NCBI RefSeq assembly: GCF_009857605.1
Contig: NZ_WWCT01000027.1
Coordinates: 26,165-90,164 of the forward strand
Source of the DNA: Duganella levis
Lineage (GTDB): Bacteria; Pseudomonadota; Gammaproteobacteria; Burkholderiales; Burkholderiaceae_D
DNA length: 64,000 nt
Direction of reading: 5' to 3'
In this document: in pieces, positions 44,291 through 53,791 of the stretch
Numbering within the stretch: the stretch's first letter is position 1
Layout of the letters: each line of letters starts with the position of its first letter
Notes under the pieces: generated by a model
Told to the model about the DNA's origin: nothing
The model's database searches: none
The model's input: only the letters and a program-made list of their open reading frames with translations
Position numbers and translations under genes: made by a program

Positions 44291-45007
44291 TCAGGCGTTT
44301 TTCTTGGCCAGCTTGCCCGGCTCGACGCCCAGCTGCTTGAGCTTGCGGTACAGGTGGGTGCGTTCGAGGCCGGTTTTCTCGGCCACGCGCGTCATGCTGC
44401 CGCCTTCGCGGCCCAGGTGATGCTCGAAGTACATGCGCTCGAAGGCGTCACGCGCCTCGCGCAGCGGCAGGTCGAACGACAGGTTGAACATGTGGTTGTC
44501 GGCGCCGGCCACGGTGGCGCCACCGCGCACGGAAATCGCCGCCGCCGGGTTTTGCACCGCGAAACCGCCCAGTGCCGGCGTTTCTTCCGGCTGCGCCGCC
44601 ACCACCGGACGCGGCGCCAGGGCCGGCGCGCGCACGGTTTCCTGGGCACGGGTCAGGCCGGCCTGCACCGCCTTCAGCAACTTTTGCAGCGCGATCGGCT
44701 TTTCCAGGAAGTTCAGCGCGCCGATGCGGGTCGCCTCGACCGCCGTATCGATGGTTGCATGGCCCGACATCATGATCACCGGCATGGTCAGCAAACCGTC
44801 GCGCTGCCATTCCTTGAGCAGCGTGACGCCATCGGTATCCGGCATCCAGATATCGAGCAGCACCAGGTCCGGCGCACCCTGGGCGCGCGCTTCGCGGGCC
44901 TGCTGGGCGTTTTCCGCCAGTTGTATTGCATGTCCCTCGTCGCTCAAGATTTCCGAGAGCAACTCGCGGATACCCATTTCATCGTCAACTACCAGAATGT
45001 TTGCCAT
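44291..45007 (-). CDS. ntrX: NtrX-type response regulator without AAA+ domain
   Basis: 238 residues. The receiver domain has the phospho-acceptor Asp52 (DLVLLDIWMPDTDG) and the conserved Lys in FLEKPI. An Ala/Pro-rich linker (about 125-185) leads to a Fis-type helix-turn-helix near the C terminus (MTRVAEKTGLERTHLYRKLKQL). Classical NtrX carries a sigma54-activating AAA+ domain between these; it is absent here, so the protein cannot open sigma54 promoters by itself. It follows ntrY by 61 bases. Confidence 0.9.
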   Translation of the reverse strand: MANILVVDDEMGIRELLSEILSDEGHAIQLAENAQQAREARAQGAPDLVLLDIWMPDTDGVTLLKEWQRDGLLTMPVIMMSGHATIDTAVEATRIGALNFLEKPIALQKLLKAVQAGLTRAQETVRAPALAPRPVVAAQPEETPALGGFAVQNPAAAISVRGGATVAGADNHMFNLSFDLPLREARDAFERMYFEHHLGREGGSMTRVAEKTGLERTHLYRKLKQLGVEPGKLAKKNA

Positions 45008-45068
45008 CTTCCCTTGCCTTCCTCATTTCGCCGTCTTGCGACGGCAATGATTTTTGTACTCGTAGCCG

Positions 45069-47363
45069 TTAGCTATTTTGCGACGCCGGTGCTAACTTTA
45101 ACAGCAAAATCAACACTGACGCGCCACTTCTATCGCCATGGTTCTGGATATCGATCCGTCCGCCATGTTCTTCGATAATTTTTTTCACCATCGCCAGGCC
45201 CAGCCCGGTGCCGCGCGCCTTCGAGGTCACGTACGGCTCGAACGCCCGCGCCAGGATTTTCGGCGCGAAGCCGGGGCCGTTGTCGCTGATCGCCAGCCGC
45301 ACCGCCGTGCGCGTGCTGCCGTCCGCGCCCTGATAATGAATGGCTTCGGTGATCACGTCAATGCGCGCCTGCGGTGCGCCGCCCGCCAGTTCCGCCATGG
45401 CGTCCTGGGCGTTCTGCAGCAGGTTGTGAATCACCTGGCGCAGCTGGGTGGCGTCGCCCATCACCAGCGGCAGGCCGGGCGCCAGTTGCGGGTGGATGAT
45501 GTCGTTGCCCTCGCCGCTGATATACAGATGCAGGATCTCGTCGATCAGCGCATTCAGGTCCAGCGGCCCCAGCACCGCCGGCGGCGTGCGCGCGTAATCG
45601 CGGAAGTCGTCCACCATGCGCTTCATCGCCGCCACCTGGTTGACGATGGTGGTGGTGCCCTTGTTCAGCAGCTCGGCATCCTGCGGCATCAGCTTGTCTT
45701 CCAGCTTCATCTGCATACGCTCGGCCGACAGCTGAATCGGCGTCAGCGGGTTCTTGATTTCGTGCGCCAGCCGGCGCGCCACCTCGCCCCAGGCGATCGA
45801 GCGCTGGGCCGAGATCACGTCCGAGATATCGTCGAACACCACCAGGTAGCCGCTGCCGCCTTCGACCGGCAGGCGCGAACCGCGCGTCAGCAGCGTCAAA
45901 TCATTGCCCTCGACCCCGGCCGACTGCCGCGGCACTTCGATCTGGCGCTGCCAGTGTAACCGCGTCAGGTTGCGGCCGGCGGCCGATTGCGCATTCTGGC
46001 CGGCGAACGCGGCCACGATGGCGCCGCCGAACTCCTGCAGGCCCTCGATATCGTCCAGCCGCTGGCCGATCATGGTCACGCCGGCCTGCTGCAAAATGCG
46101 CTCGACCGAGTCATTGCAGCTGATCAGGTGGAATTCATGGTCCAGCACCATCACGCCGGCCGACATATTGGCCAGCACCGACTCCAGGTGGGCCTTGGCG
46201 TTCTGCACCGCCGCGCGGTTGCGCTCGACGGCGCTGCGGGCGTCCGACAATTGCCGGGTCATGGTGTTGAACGATTGCGTCAGCGTGCCCAGCTCGTCCG
46301 AGGTGGCGACGATCGGCCGCGGCGACAGATCGCCCTCGGCCACCGCGCGCGTGCCCTCGGCCAGCAGCAGCAGCGGCTGCGCCAGGTCGCTGGCGATCAG
46401 GAAGGCGCTGGCGATGGCGCCGAACACCGCCAGCAACAGGGTCAGCGTCAGCGTCACCAGATACATCTTGCGCAGGCCGTCGCGGGCGTCGAAGCGCTCC
46501 TTGTAGTCGGCATAGGCGCGGCGGATGGTTTCGCCGTCGGCTGCCAGCTGCGCCGGCGCCAGCTGGATCAATTGCAGATAGCGCGGCGCCAGGTGGGTGC
46601 CGTTGGGCTGGATGAAGTCGGGAATCGGCACCAGCACCCGCAACCGCAGCTGGTTGACCGGCTCGGCCGGCACCACCGGCGCGCTGACCAGGTCGCTGTG
46701 CAGCTCGTTGCCGCCTTCGGCCGCGCCGTACAGCTCTTCCTTCTTGACGGTGGCCATCATTTCGCGGGTCGGCAGGTCGGCGCTCAGGTTGCCGACCCGG
46801 CTGGCGCGGGCGCTGACCACCAGGCCGCCGTCGGCGTCGACGATGATGGCGTTTTGCATGCCGGTCTGTTCCTTGACCAGCGTCGCCAGCGTGCCGCGCT
46901 CGGTGCCGAACGGCCGCTCGGCCAGGTGTTCGGCGGTGCGGCTGGCGGTGGTGCTCAACTCGCCGATGGCGCGGTCCAGGCCGGCCCGGCTGAGGTTGAT
47001 GCCGGACTTCAGCGCCTCTTCCACCGGCACGTTGAACCACGATTCAATCGAATGGGAAACGAACTGCACCGAGACCAGGAAGATCACCAGCCCCGGCAGC
47101 ACGCCGATGGCGGCAAACAGCAGCACCAGCCGGGTCATCAGCTTGGAGCCGAACTTGCCGGCCTTGTAGCGCGAATACAGGCGGAACAGCGACACCACCA
47201 CCAGCAGCAGCAGGCCGACCGCCACCGCCGCGTTCAAGCCCAGCAGCCAGGCATAGGAGCGATCGAAGAAGCCGGAATTGTCGGAGGCCGTGGCCAGCAG
47301 GAACAGCAGGATGCTGACGATGGCGCCGCCAACCACCGATAAATACCGCAGGGCCCGTTTCAC
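45069..47363 (-). CDS. ntrY: NtrY-type membrane sensor histidine kinase
   Basis: 764 residues. Three transmembrane segments lie near the N terminus (to about residue 105), then an extracytoplasmic sensor region of about 200 residues and a further TM near 300-325. HAMP and PAS domains follow, then HisKA with phospho-His534 in RRLAHEIKNPLTPIQLS and the HATPase boxes (NLLQNAQDAM, DNGPGFAP, GTGLGLAMVKKI). It starts with GTG directly after the DUF4390 stop. Pairs with ntrX to sense nitrogen or redox status; the input is unknown here. Confidence 0.95.
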   Translation of the reverse strand: MKRALRYLSVVGGAIVSILLFLLATASDNSGFFDRSYAWLLGLNAAVAVGLLLLVVVSLFRLYSRYKAGKFGSKLMTRLVLLFAAIGVLPGLVIFLVSVQFVSHSIESWFNVPVEEALKSGINLSRAGLDRAIGELSTTASRTAEHLAERPFGTERGTLATLVKEQTGMQNAIIVDADGGLVVSARASRVGNLSADLPTREMMATVKKEELYGAAEGGNELHSDLVSAPVVPAEPVNQLRLRVLVPIPDFIQPNGTHLAPRYLQLIQLAPAQLAADGETIRRAYADYKERFDARDGLRKMYLVTLTLTLLLAVFGAIASAFLIASDLAQPLLLLAEGTRAVAEGDLSPRPIVATSDELGTLTQSFNTMTRQLSDARSAVERNRAAVQNAKAHLESVLANMSAGVMVLDHEFHLISCNDSVERILQQAGVTMIGQRLDDIEGLQEFGGAIVAAFAGQNAQSAAGRNLTRLHWQRQIEVPRQSAGVEGNDLTLLTRGSRLPVEGGSGYLVVFDDISDVISAQRSIAWGEVARRLAHEIKNPLTPIQLSAERMQMKLEDKLMPQDAELLNKGTTTIVNQVAAMKRMVDDFRDYARTPPAVLGPLDLNALIDEILHLYISGEGNDIIHPQLAPGLPLVMGDATQLRQVIHNLLQNAQDAMAELAGGAPQARIDVITEAIHYQGADGSTRTAVRLAISDNGPGFAPKILARAFEPYVTSKARGTGLGLAMVKKIIEEHGGRIDIQNHGDRSGASVLILLLKLAPASQNS

Positions 47364-47972
47364 TTACTCAGCCTTGTAGACAAAGGTTCGCTTGTCCGAC
47401 GCCAGGCGCCATTCATTGTTGTTGAGGGCGTTGACCTTGAGCGGCTTCGGCACGTAGTTGGGGTCCAGCCCCATGCTCAGCTTGACGGTATAGGTTTCGC
47501 CAAGCTTCAGCGCGCCGCGCGGCGCCACCAGCCAGCGGTTGGGGCGGCGAATCAGGAACAGCGCCTCGTCCAGCGTCGGGAAGCTCTGGTACACGCTACC
47601 GCTGACGGCGACGTTGTACTGGCGCGTCAGCACGTTGTACGACAGGCTGACGGTCTGGCGCGCGGTGACGGCTTTTTCGTCAAACCAGTACCAGCGCGGG
47701 CGGGTGAATTCAATTTCGGTATAAAAATACAGGGTCTTGCCGTATTGCAGCGCGTCTTCCATCTCGTGGCTCAGTTCGAAGCCATAGGTGGCCGACAGCC
47801 GGTAGCCGTCTTCGGTGGCCTCGACCACGGCGCGGCGGATTTCCACGCCCTCGGCGGCCTGCGCCGGCTGCGACAGGACTGCCAGCAGCGCCAGCGTCAG
47901 CAGCAAGGGACCTAGCAGAAATCGAAACAATCGTCGCGTCACGTGGGGGCCGGTACTCAAGAGGTTACGCAT
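47364..47972 (-). CDS. DUF4390 family exported protein
   Basis: 202 residues with an N-terminal hydrophobic segment (FRFLLGPLLLTLALLAVL) ending SQPAQA, then a beta-rich domain (WYWFDEKAVTARQTVSL). DUF4390 is regularly encoded between rsmB and ntrY in betaproteobacteria; no function is known. The start at 47972 overlaps the rsmB stop by 8 bases, and the ntrY GTG follows immediately. Confidence 0.9.
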   Translation of the reverse strand: MRNLLSTGPHVTRRLFRFLLGPLLLTLALLAVLSQPAQAAEGVEIRRAVVEATEDGYRLSATYGFELSHEMEDALQYGKTLYFYTEIEFTRPRWYWFDEKAVTARQTVSLSYNVLTRQYNVAVSGSVYQSFPTLDEALFLIRRPNRWLVAPRGALKLGETYTVKLSMGLDPNYVPKPLKVNALNNNEWRLASDKRTFVYKAE

Positions 47973-49371
47973 TTTTCTGGAACAACGCGTAAAACAAACC
48001 ATCGTGATCCTGCCCGGAGCCGCCGGCGGGGAGCAATTGACCGGGCGCATCCAGTCGTACCGCCTGATGTCGTACAGCAAAAGCGGCCGCCTGCGCCTCG
48101 GATTCCTGCGGCCACAAGGAACATGTCACGAATAGCAATTTACCACCCGGTGCCAGCATCTGCCAAAGATTGTCGAGGATTTTGCCGGAAAGTGTTGCAA
48201 GTTGGAGCGTGTCGGCCTTGCGGCGCAGCCAGCGGATATCCGGGTGGCGGCGCACGATGCCGGAGGCGGTGCACGGCACGTCAGCCAGGATGCGGTCGTA
48301 TTGCTGGCCGTCCCACCAGTCTTTGTTCTGGGCGTCGGCGGCCTGCAAGCTGGCCTTCAGTTGCAAACGTTGCAAGTTCTCGCCGACCCGCGCCAGGCGC
48401 TTGGCATCGGCGTCCAGCGCGGTGACGTCGGCGTCGGCCAGTTCCAGGATGTGGCAGGTCTTGCCGCCGGGCGCGGCGCAGGCATCCAGCACGCGCATGC
48501 CGTTTTGCACGTCCAGCAACGGCGCCGCCAGTTGGGCGCCGGCATCCTGCACCGACACTTCGCCGTCGGCAAAGCCGGGAATCAGCTGCACGCCGACCGC
48601 CTTGTCCAGCCGCACTGCGTACGGGCCGATCTGGCTGGCGCCGATGCCGGCGGCGGCCAGCTTGGCCAGGTATTGTTCTACCGTGGTGTGGCGGGCGTTG
48701 ACGCGCAGCGTCAGCGGCGGCGCGCTGTTGCCGCTGGCCAGGATGGCTTGCCATTGCTGCGGCCAGGCGGTCTTGGCGGCGTCGATCCACCACTGCGGAT
48801 AGTTCCATTTTGCTACGGGTTGCAGCAATACCGCGTCCAGCAGCGCCTGGCGCTCGCGCAGGAAGCGGCGCAGCACGGCGTTGACCATGCCCTTGGCGCG
48901 GGCGGTATCCGGATGCGATTCGGCGGCGGTGACGGTCTGGTCGACCACGGTGAAATCTTCGTACGGGCGCGGCTCATCGGGCGACGCCAGCAGCGCCAGC
49001 GCGCACGACAGCAGGGCCGACACCAGCGGCTCCGGCGCTTTCGGCGCCATCAGGCTGACCAGCGCCTCGCTCTGGCCCAGCTGGCGCATGGCGCGGTAGC
49101 TGATGTCCTGCATGGCGCCGCGTGCCTGCGGCGTGATTTCCGGCAGTCGTCCCCATACATGGCCCAGCGCCAGCGGCAGATTGGTGCCGGTGCGCACCTG
49201 GGCGATGGCGTTGGCGGCGCCCATCAGGCTATAGGCCAGGGCATCGGGTTTGAGGCTGGTCTGGAAGTTGGTCTGCAACGCCGGTTTCAGCTCCCGCGCA
49301 TGACTGGCGCGCATTTTTGGCGCGGCCGGCTTGGCGGCAGACTTCAAGGAGAGCGTTGGACGCTTGTTCAT
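47965..49371 (-). CDS. rsmB: 16S rRNA (cytosine-967-C5)-methyltransferase RsmB
   Basis: 468 residues. The N-terminal NusB-like domain has about 170 aa. The methyltransferase domain has motif I DACAAPGGKTCHILEL and the catalytic Cys in DVPCTASGIVRRHPD, diagnostic of RsmB. It starts an operon rsmB-DUF4390-ntrY-ntrX. An N-terminal extension of about 30 residues rich in Lys/Ala precedes the NusB fold. Confidence 0.95.
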   Translation of the reverse strand: MNKRPTLSLKSAAKPAAPKMRASHARELKPALQTNFQTSLKPDALAYSLMGAANAIAQVRTGTNLPLALGHVWGRLPEITPQARGAMQDISYRAMRQLGQSEALVSLMAPKAPEPLVSALLSCALALLASPDEPRPYEDFTVVDQTVTAAESHPDTARAKGMVNAVLRRFLRERQALLDAVLLQPVAKWNYPQWWIDAAKTAWPQQWQAILASGNSAPPLTLRVNARHTTVEQYLAKLAAAGIGASQIGPYAVRLDKAVGVQLIPGFADGEVSVQDAGAQLAAPLLDVQNGMRVLDACAAPGGKTCHILELADADVTALDADAKRLARVGENLQRLQLKASLQAADAQNKDWWDGQQYDRILADVPCTASGIVRRHPDIRWLRRKADTLQLATLSGKILDNLWQMLAPGGKLLFVTCSLWPQESEAQAAAFAVRHQAVRLDAPGQLLPAGGSGQDHDGLFYALFQKNA

Positions 49372-49498
49372 ATGTTAATTCCAGAGTGGGGCGACGGCCG
49401 TGATCGCGCAGTATACATTAGCGCCAGACGCAAGGCGACAGCGGGATTGCCTTAATTTCGGTCAAACGTGCCGCCACCAGCGGGCGTATGATCGGCAG

Positions 49499-49795
49499 AT
49501 GGCGACGCAACCCACATCGGACCAATCCACCACCGATCAGATCCTTGAGCGGCCGGGCGACATTGAGCGTCGACTAAGCGCTGTCGAGATTAATCTGGCA
49601 GTCGTCAAATCCAACTATGCGACCAAAGAAGACATTGCGAAGTTGCATGAAACGATCATTGCAGGCGACCACAGCCTGGAACTCAAGATGGCGCAAATGG
49701 AGACGCGGCTGATCAAATGGTTTATTGCAACCGCCATCACGCTGGCCGGCGTATCGGGCAGCCTGGCGTTTCTCGCCGCAAGGTTTATTCATTAG
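49499..49795 (+). CDS. Small coiled-coil membrane-anchored protein
   Basis: 98 residues. N-terminal half polar (TSDQSTTDQILERPGD), then a coiled coil (RRLSAVEINLAVVKSNYATKED...HETIIAG) and a C-terminal transmembrane helix (IATAITLAGVSGSLAFLAA). The layout resembles DUF1640-type tail-anchored proteins. No good ribosome-binding site is seen before ATG 49499, so the start is uncertain. Isolated gene between rsmB (divergent) and argS. Confidence 0.6.
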   Translation: MATQPTSDQSTTDQILERPGDIERRLSAVEINLAVVKSNYATKEDIAKLHETIIAGDHSLELKMAQMETRLIKWFIATAITLAGVSGSLAFLAARFIH

Positions 49796-49842
49796 CAACA
49801 CCCTGCTGCCTCACACTCCGCCCGTCAGGCCGGTCAACACAG

Positions 49843-49848
49843 TATAAT
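49843..49848 (+). promoter_or_regulatory. Putative -10 element upstream of argS
   Basis: TATAAT, 64 bases before the argS start; no clear -35 at 16-18 bases. Confidence 0.4.
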
Positions 49849-49911
49849 TACCGCTGTTTGGCCGGCGCCGCTGCGCCCGCCGTTTCCACTATCTGATGAA
49901 TTCTTAAGCGC

Positions 49912-51621
49912 ATGCTAGCCCAACAAAAACAAGATATCACGGCCCTGTTCCAGGCCGCCCTCGCCCCGATTCTGGCCGGCACCGACGTCACCGCCAACGT
50001 AGTGCTGGAGCGCCCGCGCGATCCGTCGCACGGCGACGTCGCCTGCACCATCGCCATGCAACTGGCCAAGCAGCTGAAAATGAACCCGCGCGAACTGGCC
50101 ACCAAACTGGTCGACGCGCTGCTGGCCGATCCAGCCCGCCAAGGTCTGATCGACAGCGCCGACATCGCCGGTCCCGGCTTCATCAACCTGCGCGTCAGCG
50201 CCGCCGCCAAGCAGGCCGTGGTCAAGACCGTGCTGGCGCAAGGCGAGCAGTTCGGCGCCGCACAGGCCGGCAGCGGCAAAAAAGTCATCATCGAATTCGT
50301 CTCCGCCAACCCGACCGGCCCGCTGCACGTCGGCCACGGCCGCCAGGCGGCGCTGGGCGACGCGCTGTCGTCGCTGTTCGTCTCGCAAGGCTACGACGTC
50401 ACCCGCGAGTTCTACTACAACGACGCCGGCGTGCAGATCCAGACCCTGGCCAACTCGGTGCAAGCGCGCCTGCGCGGCCACAAGCCGGGCGACGCCGCCT
50501 GGCCGGAATCGGCCTACAACGGCGACTACATCGCCGACATCGCCGCCGACTTCCTGCTCAAGAAAACCGTATCGGCCTCCGACGGTTCGCCGGCCACCGC
50601 CTCGGGCGACATCGACGACATCGAATCGATCCGCGCCTTCGCCGTGACCTACCTGCGCAATGAGCAGGACATCGACCTGCAAGCCTTCGGCGTCAAGTTC
50701 GACAACTACTACCTGGAATCGTCGCTGTACGCCGACGGCAAGGTCGATGCCGCCGTCGAGATGCTCAACAACTCCGGCAAAACCTACGAAGAAGAAGGCG
50801 CGCTGTGGCTGCGCACCGAAGACTACGGCGACGACAAGAACCGCGTGATGCGCAAGAAGGACGGCACCTACACCTACTTCGTGCCGGACGTGGCCTACCA
50901 CATCGTCAAGTTCCAGCGCGGCTACAACCAGGCCATCAACGTCCAAGGTTCCGACCACCACGGCACCATCGCCCGCGTGCGCGCCGGCCTGCAGGCCGTC
51001 AACCTGGGCATCCCGCAAGGCTTCCCGGACTACGTGCTGCACAAAATGGTCACCGTGATGAAGGGCGGCGAAGAGGTCAAGATCTCCAAGCGCGCCGGCT
51101 CCTACGTCACCGTGCGTGACCTGATCGAATGGTCGGGCGGCGGCGACATCACCAAGGGCCGCGACGCCGTGCGCTTCTTCCTGATTTCGCGCAAAGCCGA
51201 CACCGAATTCGTGTTCGACGTCGACGTCGCGCTGAAAACCTCGGACGAGAATCCGGTCTACTACGTGCAGTACGCCCACGCGCGCATCTGCCGCATGCTG
51301 GAACAGTGGACCGGCAACGAAGCCGACCTGGCCAACGTCGACCTGTCGCCGCTGACCGCGCCGACCGAAGCGACGCTGCTGGCGACGCTGGCCGCGTATC
51401 CGGAAACGCTGGCGCGCGCGCAAGCGGAACTGGGCCCGCACCAGATCGCGTTCTACCTGCGCGACCTGGCCGCCAACCTGCACAGCTTCTACTTCGCCGA
51501 GCGCGTGCTGGTCGACGACGAAGCGCTGAAGGCGGCGCGTATCGCGCTGATGGTCGCTACCCGCCAGGTGCTGCGCAACGGCCTGGCGCTGATCGGCGTC
51601 TCGGCTCCCAACAAAATGTAA
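49912..51621 (+). CDS. argS: Arginyl-tRNA synthetase
   Basis: 569-residue class I synthetase. It has the HIGH-type motif HVGHGRQAALGDAL near residue 139 and the KMSKS-equivalent EEVKISKRAGSYVTVRD near 385. The N-terminal tRNA-binding domain and C-terminal DALR anticodon domain (QIAFYLRDLAANLHSFY) complete it. It starts the run argS-SPOR-dsbA-SDR-birA-coaX-SPOR. Confidence 0.98.
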   Translation: MLAQQKQDITALFQAALAPILAGTDVTANVVLERPRDPSHGDVACTIAMQLAKQLKMNPRELATKLVDALLADPARQGLIDSADIAGPGFINLRVSAAAKQAVVKTVLAQGEQFGAAQAGSGKKVIIEFVSANPTGPLHVGHGRQAALGDALSSLFVSQGYDVTREFYYNDAGVQIQTLANSVQARLRGHKPGDAAWPESAYNGDYIADIAADFLLKKTVSASDGSPATASGDIDDIESIRAFAVTYLRNEQDIDLQAFGVKFDNYYLESSLYADGKVDAAVEMLNNSGKTYEEEGALWLRTEDYGDDKNRVMRKKDGTYTYFVPDVAYHIVKFQRGYNQAINVQGSDHHGTIARVRAGLQAVNLGIPQGFPDYVLHKMVTVMKGGEEVKISKRAGSYVTVRDLIEWSGGGDITKGRDAVRFFLISRKADTEFVFDVDVALKTSDENPVYYVQYAHARICRMLEQWTGNEADLANVDLSPLTAPTEATLLATLAAYPETLARAQAELGPHQIAFYLRDLAANLHSFYFAERVLVDDEALKAARIALMVATRQVLRNGLALIGVSAPNKM

Positions 51622-51642
51622 TTGCGAAGGACATCCCGCACA

Positions 51643-52335
51643 ATGAATTTCCGTTCCGGCTTTACGCCACGTTTGCAACAGCACGGCAACACCTTCATCG
51701 GCATCGTCATTGGCCTGGTCATCGGCCTGAGTATCGCGGTGGTGGTGGCGCTCATGATCACCAAGGGCTCGACGCCGTTCACGGACAAAGGCCATCCAAG
51801 CAAAGCAACGGAACCGACTGCGGGACAAGTCGCCGATCCTAACAAGCCTATGTACGGCAACAAGGACGCGGCGCGCGAAGCGGCCAAGGACCTGGCCAAG
51901 GATCAGCAGCCGGCAGCGCCGGCCGCACCTGCCCCGGCGCCAGCACCAGCTACGCCGGCGCCGCATGCAGCCGACCCGCTGCAAGCGGTGGTCGACAAGA
52001 TCCAGGGCACGCCGGCCAAGCCGGCCGCGCCTAACGCCGCCAACGTCACGCCGCAGCCGGCCGCCAAAACTGCTGCTGCCGATACTGGCGGCGACGACAA
52101 GTTCATCTACTACCTGCAAGCCGGCGCCTTCCGCGAAGTAGCCGACGCCGAAAACACCCGCGCCAAACTGGCCCTGCTGGGTTTTGAAGCCAACATCTCG
52201 GACCGTTCCACCGACACCGGCGTGCTGCACCGCGTGCGCATCGGCCCTTACAACCAGGTGGAAGCGATGAACAAGGCACGTAGCAAACTGTCCGAAAGCG
52301 GCGTCGATGTCGCTGTAGTGCGTAACCAGAAATAA
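51643..52335 (+). CDS. SPOR-domain inner-membrane protein
   Basis: 230 residues: a short cytoplasmic N terminus, one transmembrane helix (FIGIVIGLVIGLSIAVVVALMI) at about 18-40, and a Pro/Ala-rich linker of about 100 residues. A C-terminal SPOR domain follows (FIYYLQAGAFREVADAENTRAKLALLGF). SPOR domains bind denuded septal peptidoglycan (FtsN/DedD-like). It follows argS by 21 bases and precedes dsbA by 11. Confidence 0.9.
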   Translation: MNFRSGFTPRLQQHGNTFIGIVIGLVIGLSIAVVVALMITKGSTPFTDKGHPSKATEPTAGQVADPNKPMYGNKDAAREAAKDLAKDQQPAAPAAPAPAPAPATPAPHAADPLQAVVDKIQGTPAKPAAPNAANVTPQPAAKTAAADTGGDDKFIYYLQAGAFREVADAENTRAKLALLGFEANISDRSTDTGVLHRVRIGPYNQVEAMNKARSKLSESGVDVAVVRNQK

Positions 52336-52346
52336 GAGGAGTAACA

Positions 52347-53012
52347 ATGCGATTCCTGAAGTTCATCCTGACCGCAGTCACCCTGAGCGCCGTGGCGTTT
52401 AGCGCATCCGCTTCGCCAACCGATCCAAAACTCGGCACCGAATACAAAGTGCTGCCCACGCCGCAACCGGTGGACACCGGCAAAAAAGTCGAAGTCATCG
52501 AGTTCTTCGACTACGCCTGCCCGCACTGCGCCGGCTTTGACGCCCCGCTCAACGCCTGGGTGAAAAAACAGGGCGACAACATCGTCTTCAAGCGCGTCCA
52601 CATCGGCCGCCAGGGCACCGACCAGCCGCAGGAAAAAATGTTCTACACGCTGCAAGCCATGGGCGTGCTGACGCCGGAACTGCACACCAAGGCCTTCAAC
52701 GAAATCCACGTCAACCACAATCGCCTGAACCGCGATGAGCAGGTATTCGACTTCGTCGCCAAGCAGGGCGTGGACAAGCAAAAGTTCATCGACACCTACC
52801 GCGGCTTTGGCGTGGCCGGCCACCTGCGCAAGGCGCTGTCGATGATGGACGCCTACAACGTCGAATTCTGGCCTTACCTGGTGGTGGACGGCAAATACAT
52901 CACCGCGCCGTCGATGGCCGACGCTAACGCCAACAGCGAGGAACAGCTGAACCAGGCCGCAACCCAGGTGCTGGACGTGCTGGTCGCCAAAGCCAAAGCA
53001 GAGAAGAAGTAA
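52347..53012 (+). CDS. dsbA: Thiol:disulfide interchange protein DsbA
   Basis: 221 residues with a signal peptide (MRFLKFILTAVTLSAVAFSASA). The thioredoxin-like fold has active site Cys58-Pro-His-Cys61 (FFDYACPHCAGFD). The helical insertion is present and WPYLVVDGKY supplies the cis-Pro loop. Catalyses disulfide formation in periplasmic proteins. GAGGAG precedes the ATG. Position after a SPOR gene in the argS operon is typical for the order. Confidence 0.95.
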   Translation: MRFLKFILTAVTLSAVAFSASASPTDPKLGTEYKVLPTPQPVDTGKKVEVIEFFDYACPHCAGFDAPLNAWVKKQGDNIVFKRVHIGRQGTDQPQEKMFYTLQAMGVLTPELHTKAFNEIHVNHNRLNRDEQVFDFVAKQGVDKQKFIDTYRGFGVAGHLRKALSMMDAYNVEFWPYLVVDGKYITAPSMADANANSEEQLNQAATQVLDVLVAKAKAEKK

Positions 53013-53014
53013 GC

Positions 53015-53791
53015 ATGACGCCTTTGCGCGTCTTCATCACCGGCGCGTCCAGCGGCCTTGGCGCCGCGCTGGCCCGCCAGTACGCGGCGCAAGGCGCCAC
53101 CCTGGGCCTGCTGGCCCGGCGTGGCGACAGCCTCGCCGCCTTGATCGCCTCCCTCCCCCATGCAGAACGCCACCGCGCCTACGCGGTGGATGTGCGCGAC
53201 CACGCCGCCATTAACGACGCCGCACAGGCCTTCCTCACGCACGCCGGCGGCGTTGACGTGGTAATCGCCAACGCCGGCATCTCGGTCGGCACGCTGACCG
53301 AATACGCGGAAGACATTGCGGTCTTCGCCGACATCATCGCTACCAATGTGGTGGCCACCGCCGCCACCTTCGCCCCGTTCATCGCCACCATGCGCGCGCA
53401 AGGCGCGGCGGGCCGGCTGGTGGGCATCGGCAGCGTGGCCGGCATACGCGGCCTGCCCGGCGCCGAAGCGTACAGCGCCTCCAAGGCCGCCGTCATCAGC
53501 TACTGCGAATCGCTGCGGCTGGAGATGAAACCGCACGGCATCCGCGTGGTCACCCTGTGCCCCGGCTACATCGACACGCCGATGACGCAGGTGAATCCGT
53601 ATCCGATGCCATTCCTGATGGCGCCCGAAAAATTCGCCGTGCGCGCCGCGCAGGCCATCGCCGCCGGCGACAGCTACGCCGTGATCCCGTGGCAGATGGG
53701 CGTGGTGGCCAAAGTGCTGCGCATGCTGCCGAACACCATCTACGACTGGGCCTTCAGCAAAGCGCCGCACAAACCCCGCAAAGCATCATGA
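53015..53791 (+). CDS. Short-chain dehydrogenase/reductase
   Basis: 258 residues. NAD(P) motif FITGASSGLGAALARQYA, NAG motif IANAGIS and catalytic Tyr-x-x-x-Lys in AEAYSASKAAVISYCE, a classical SDR. Substrate unknown. It begins 2 bases after dsbA and its stop overlaps the birA start (ATGA). SDR genes occupy this place in related genomes. Confidence 0.93.
   Translation: MTPLRVFITGASSGLGAALARQYAAQGATLGLLARRGDSLAALIASLPHAERHRAYAVDVRDHAAINDAAQAFLTHAGGVDVVIANAGISVGTLTEYAEDIAVFADIIATNVVATAATFAPFIATMRAQGAAGRLVGIGSVAGIRGLPGAEAYSASKAAVISYCESLRLEMKPHGIRVVTLCPGYIDTPMTQVNPYPMPFLMAPEKFAVRAAQAIAAGDSYAVIPWQMGVVAKVLRMLPNTIYDWAFSKAPHKPRKAS

Noticed and set aside
49915..52347. 810-codon open frame antisense to argS and the SPOR gene
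   Set aside because: Spans two well-recognised genes on the opposite strand and has no motifs of its own.
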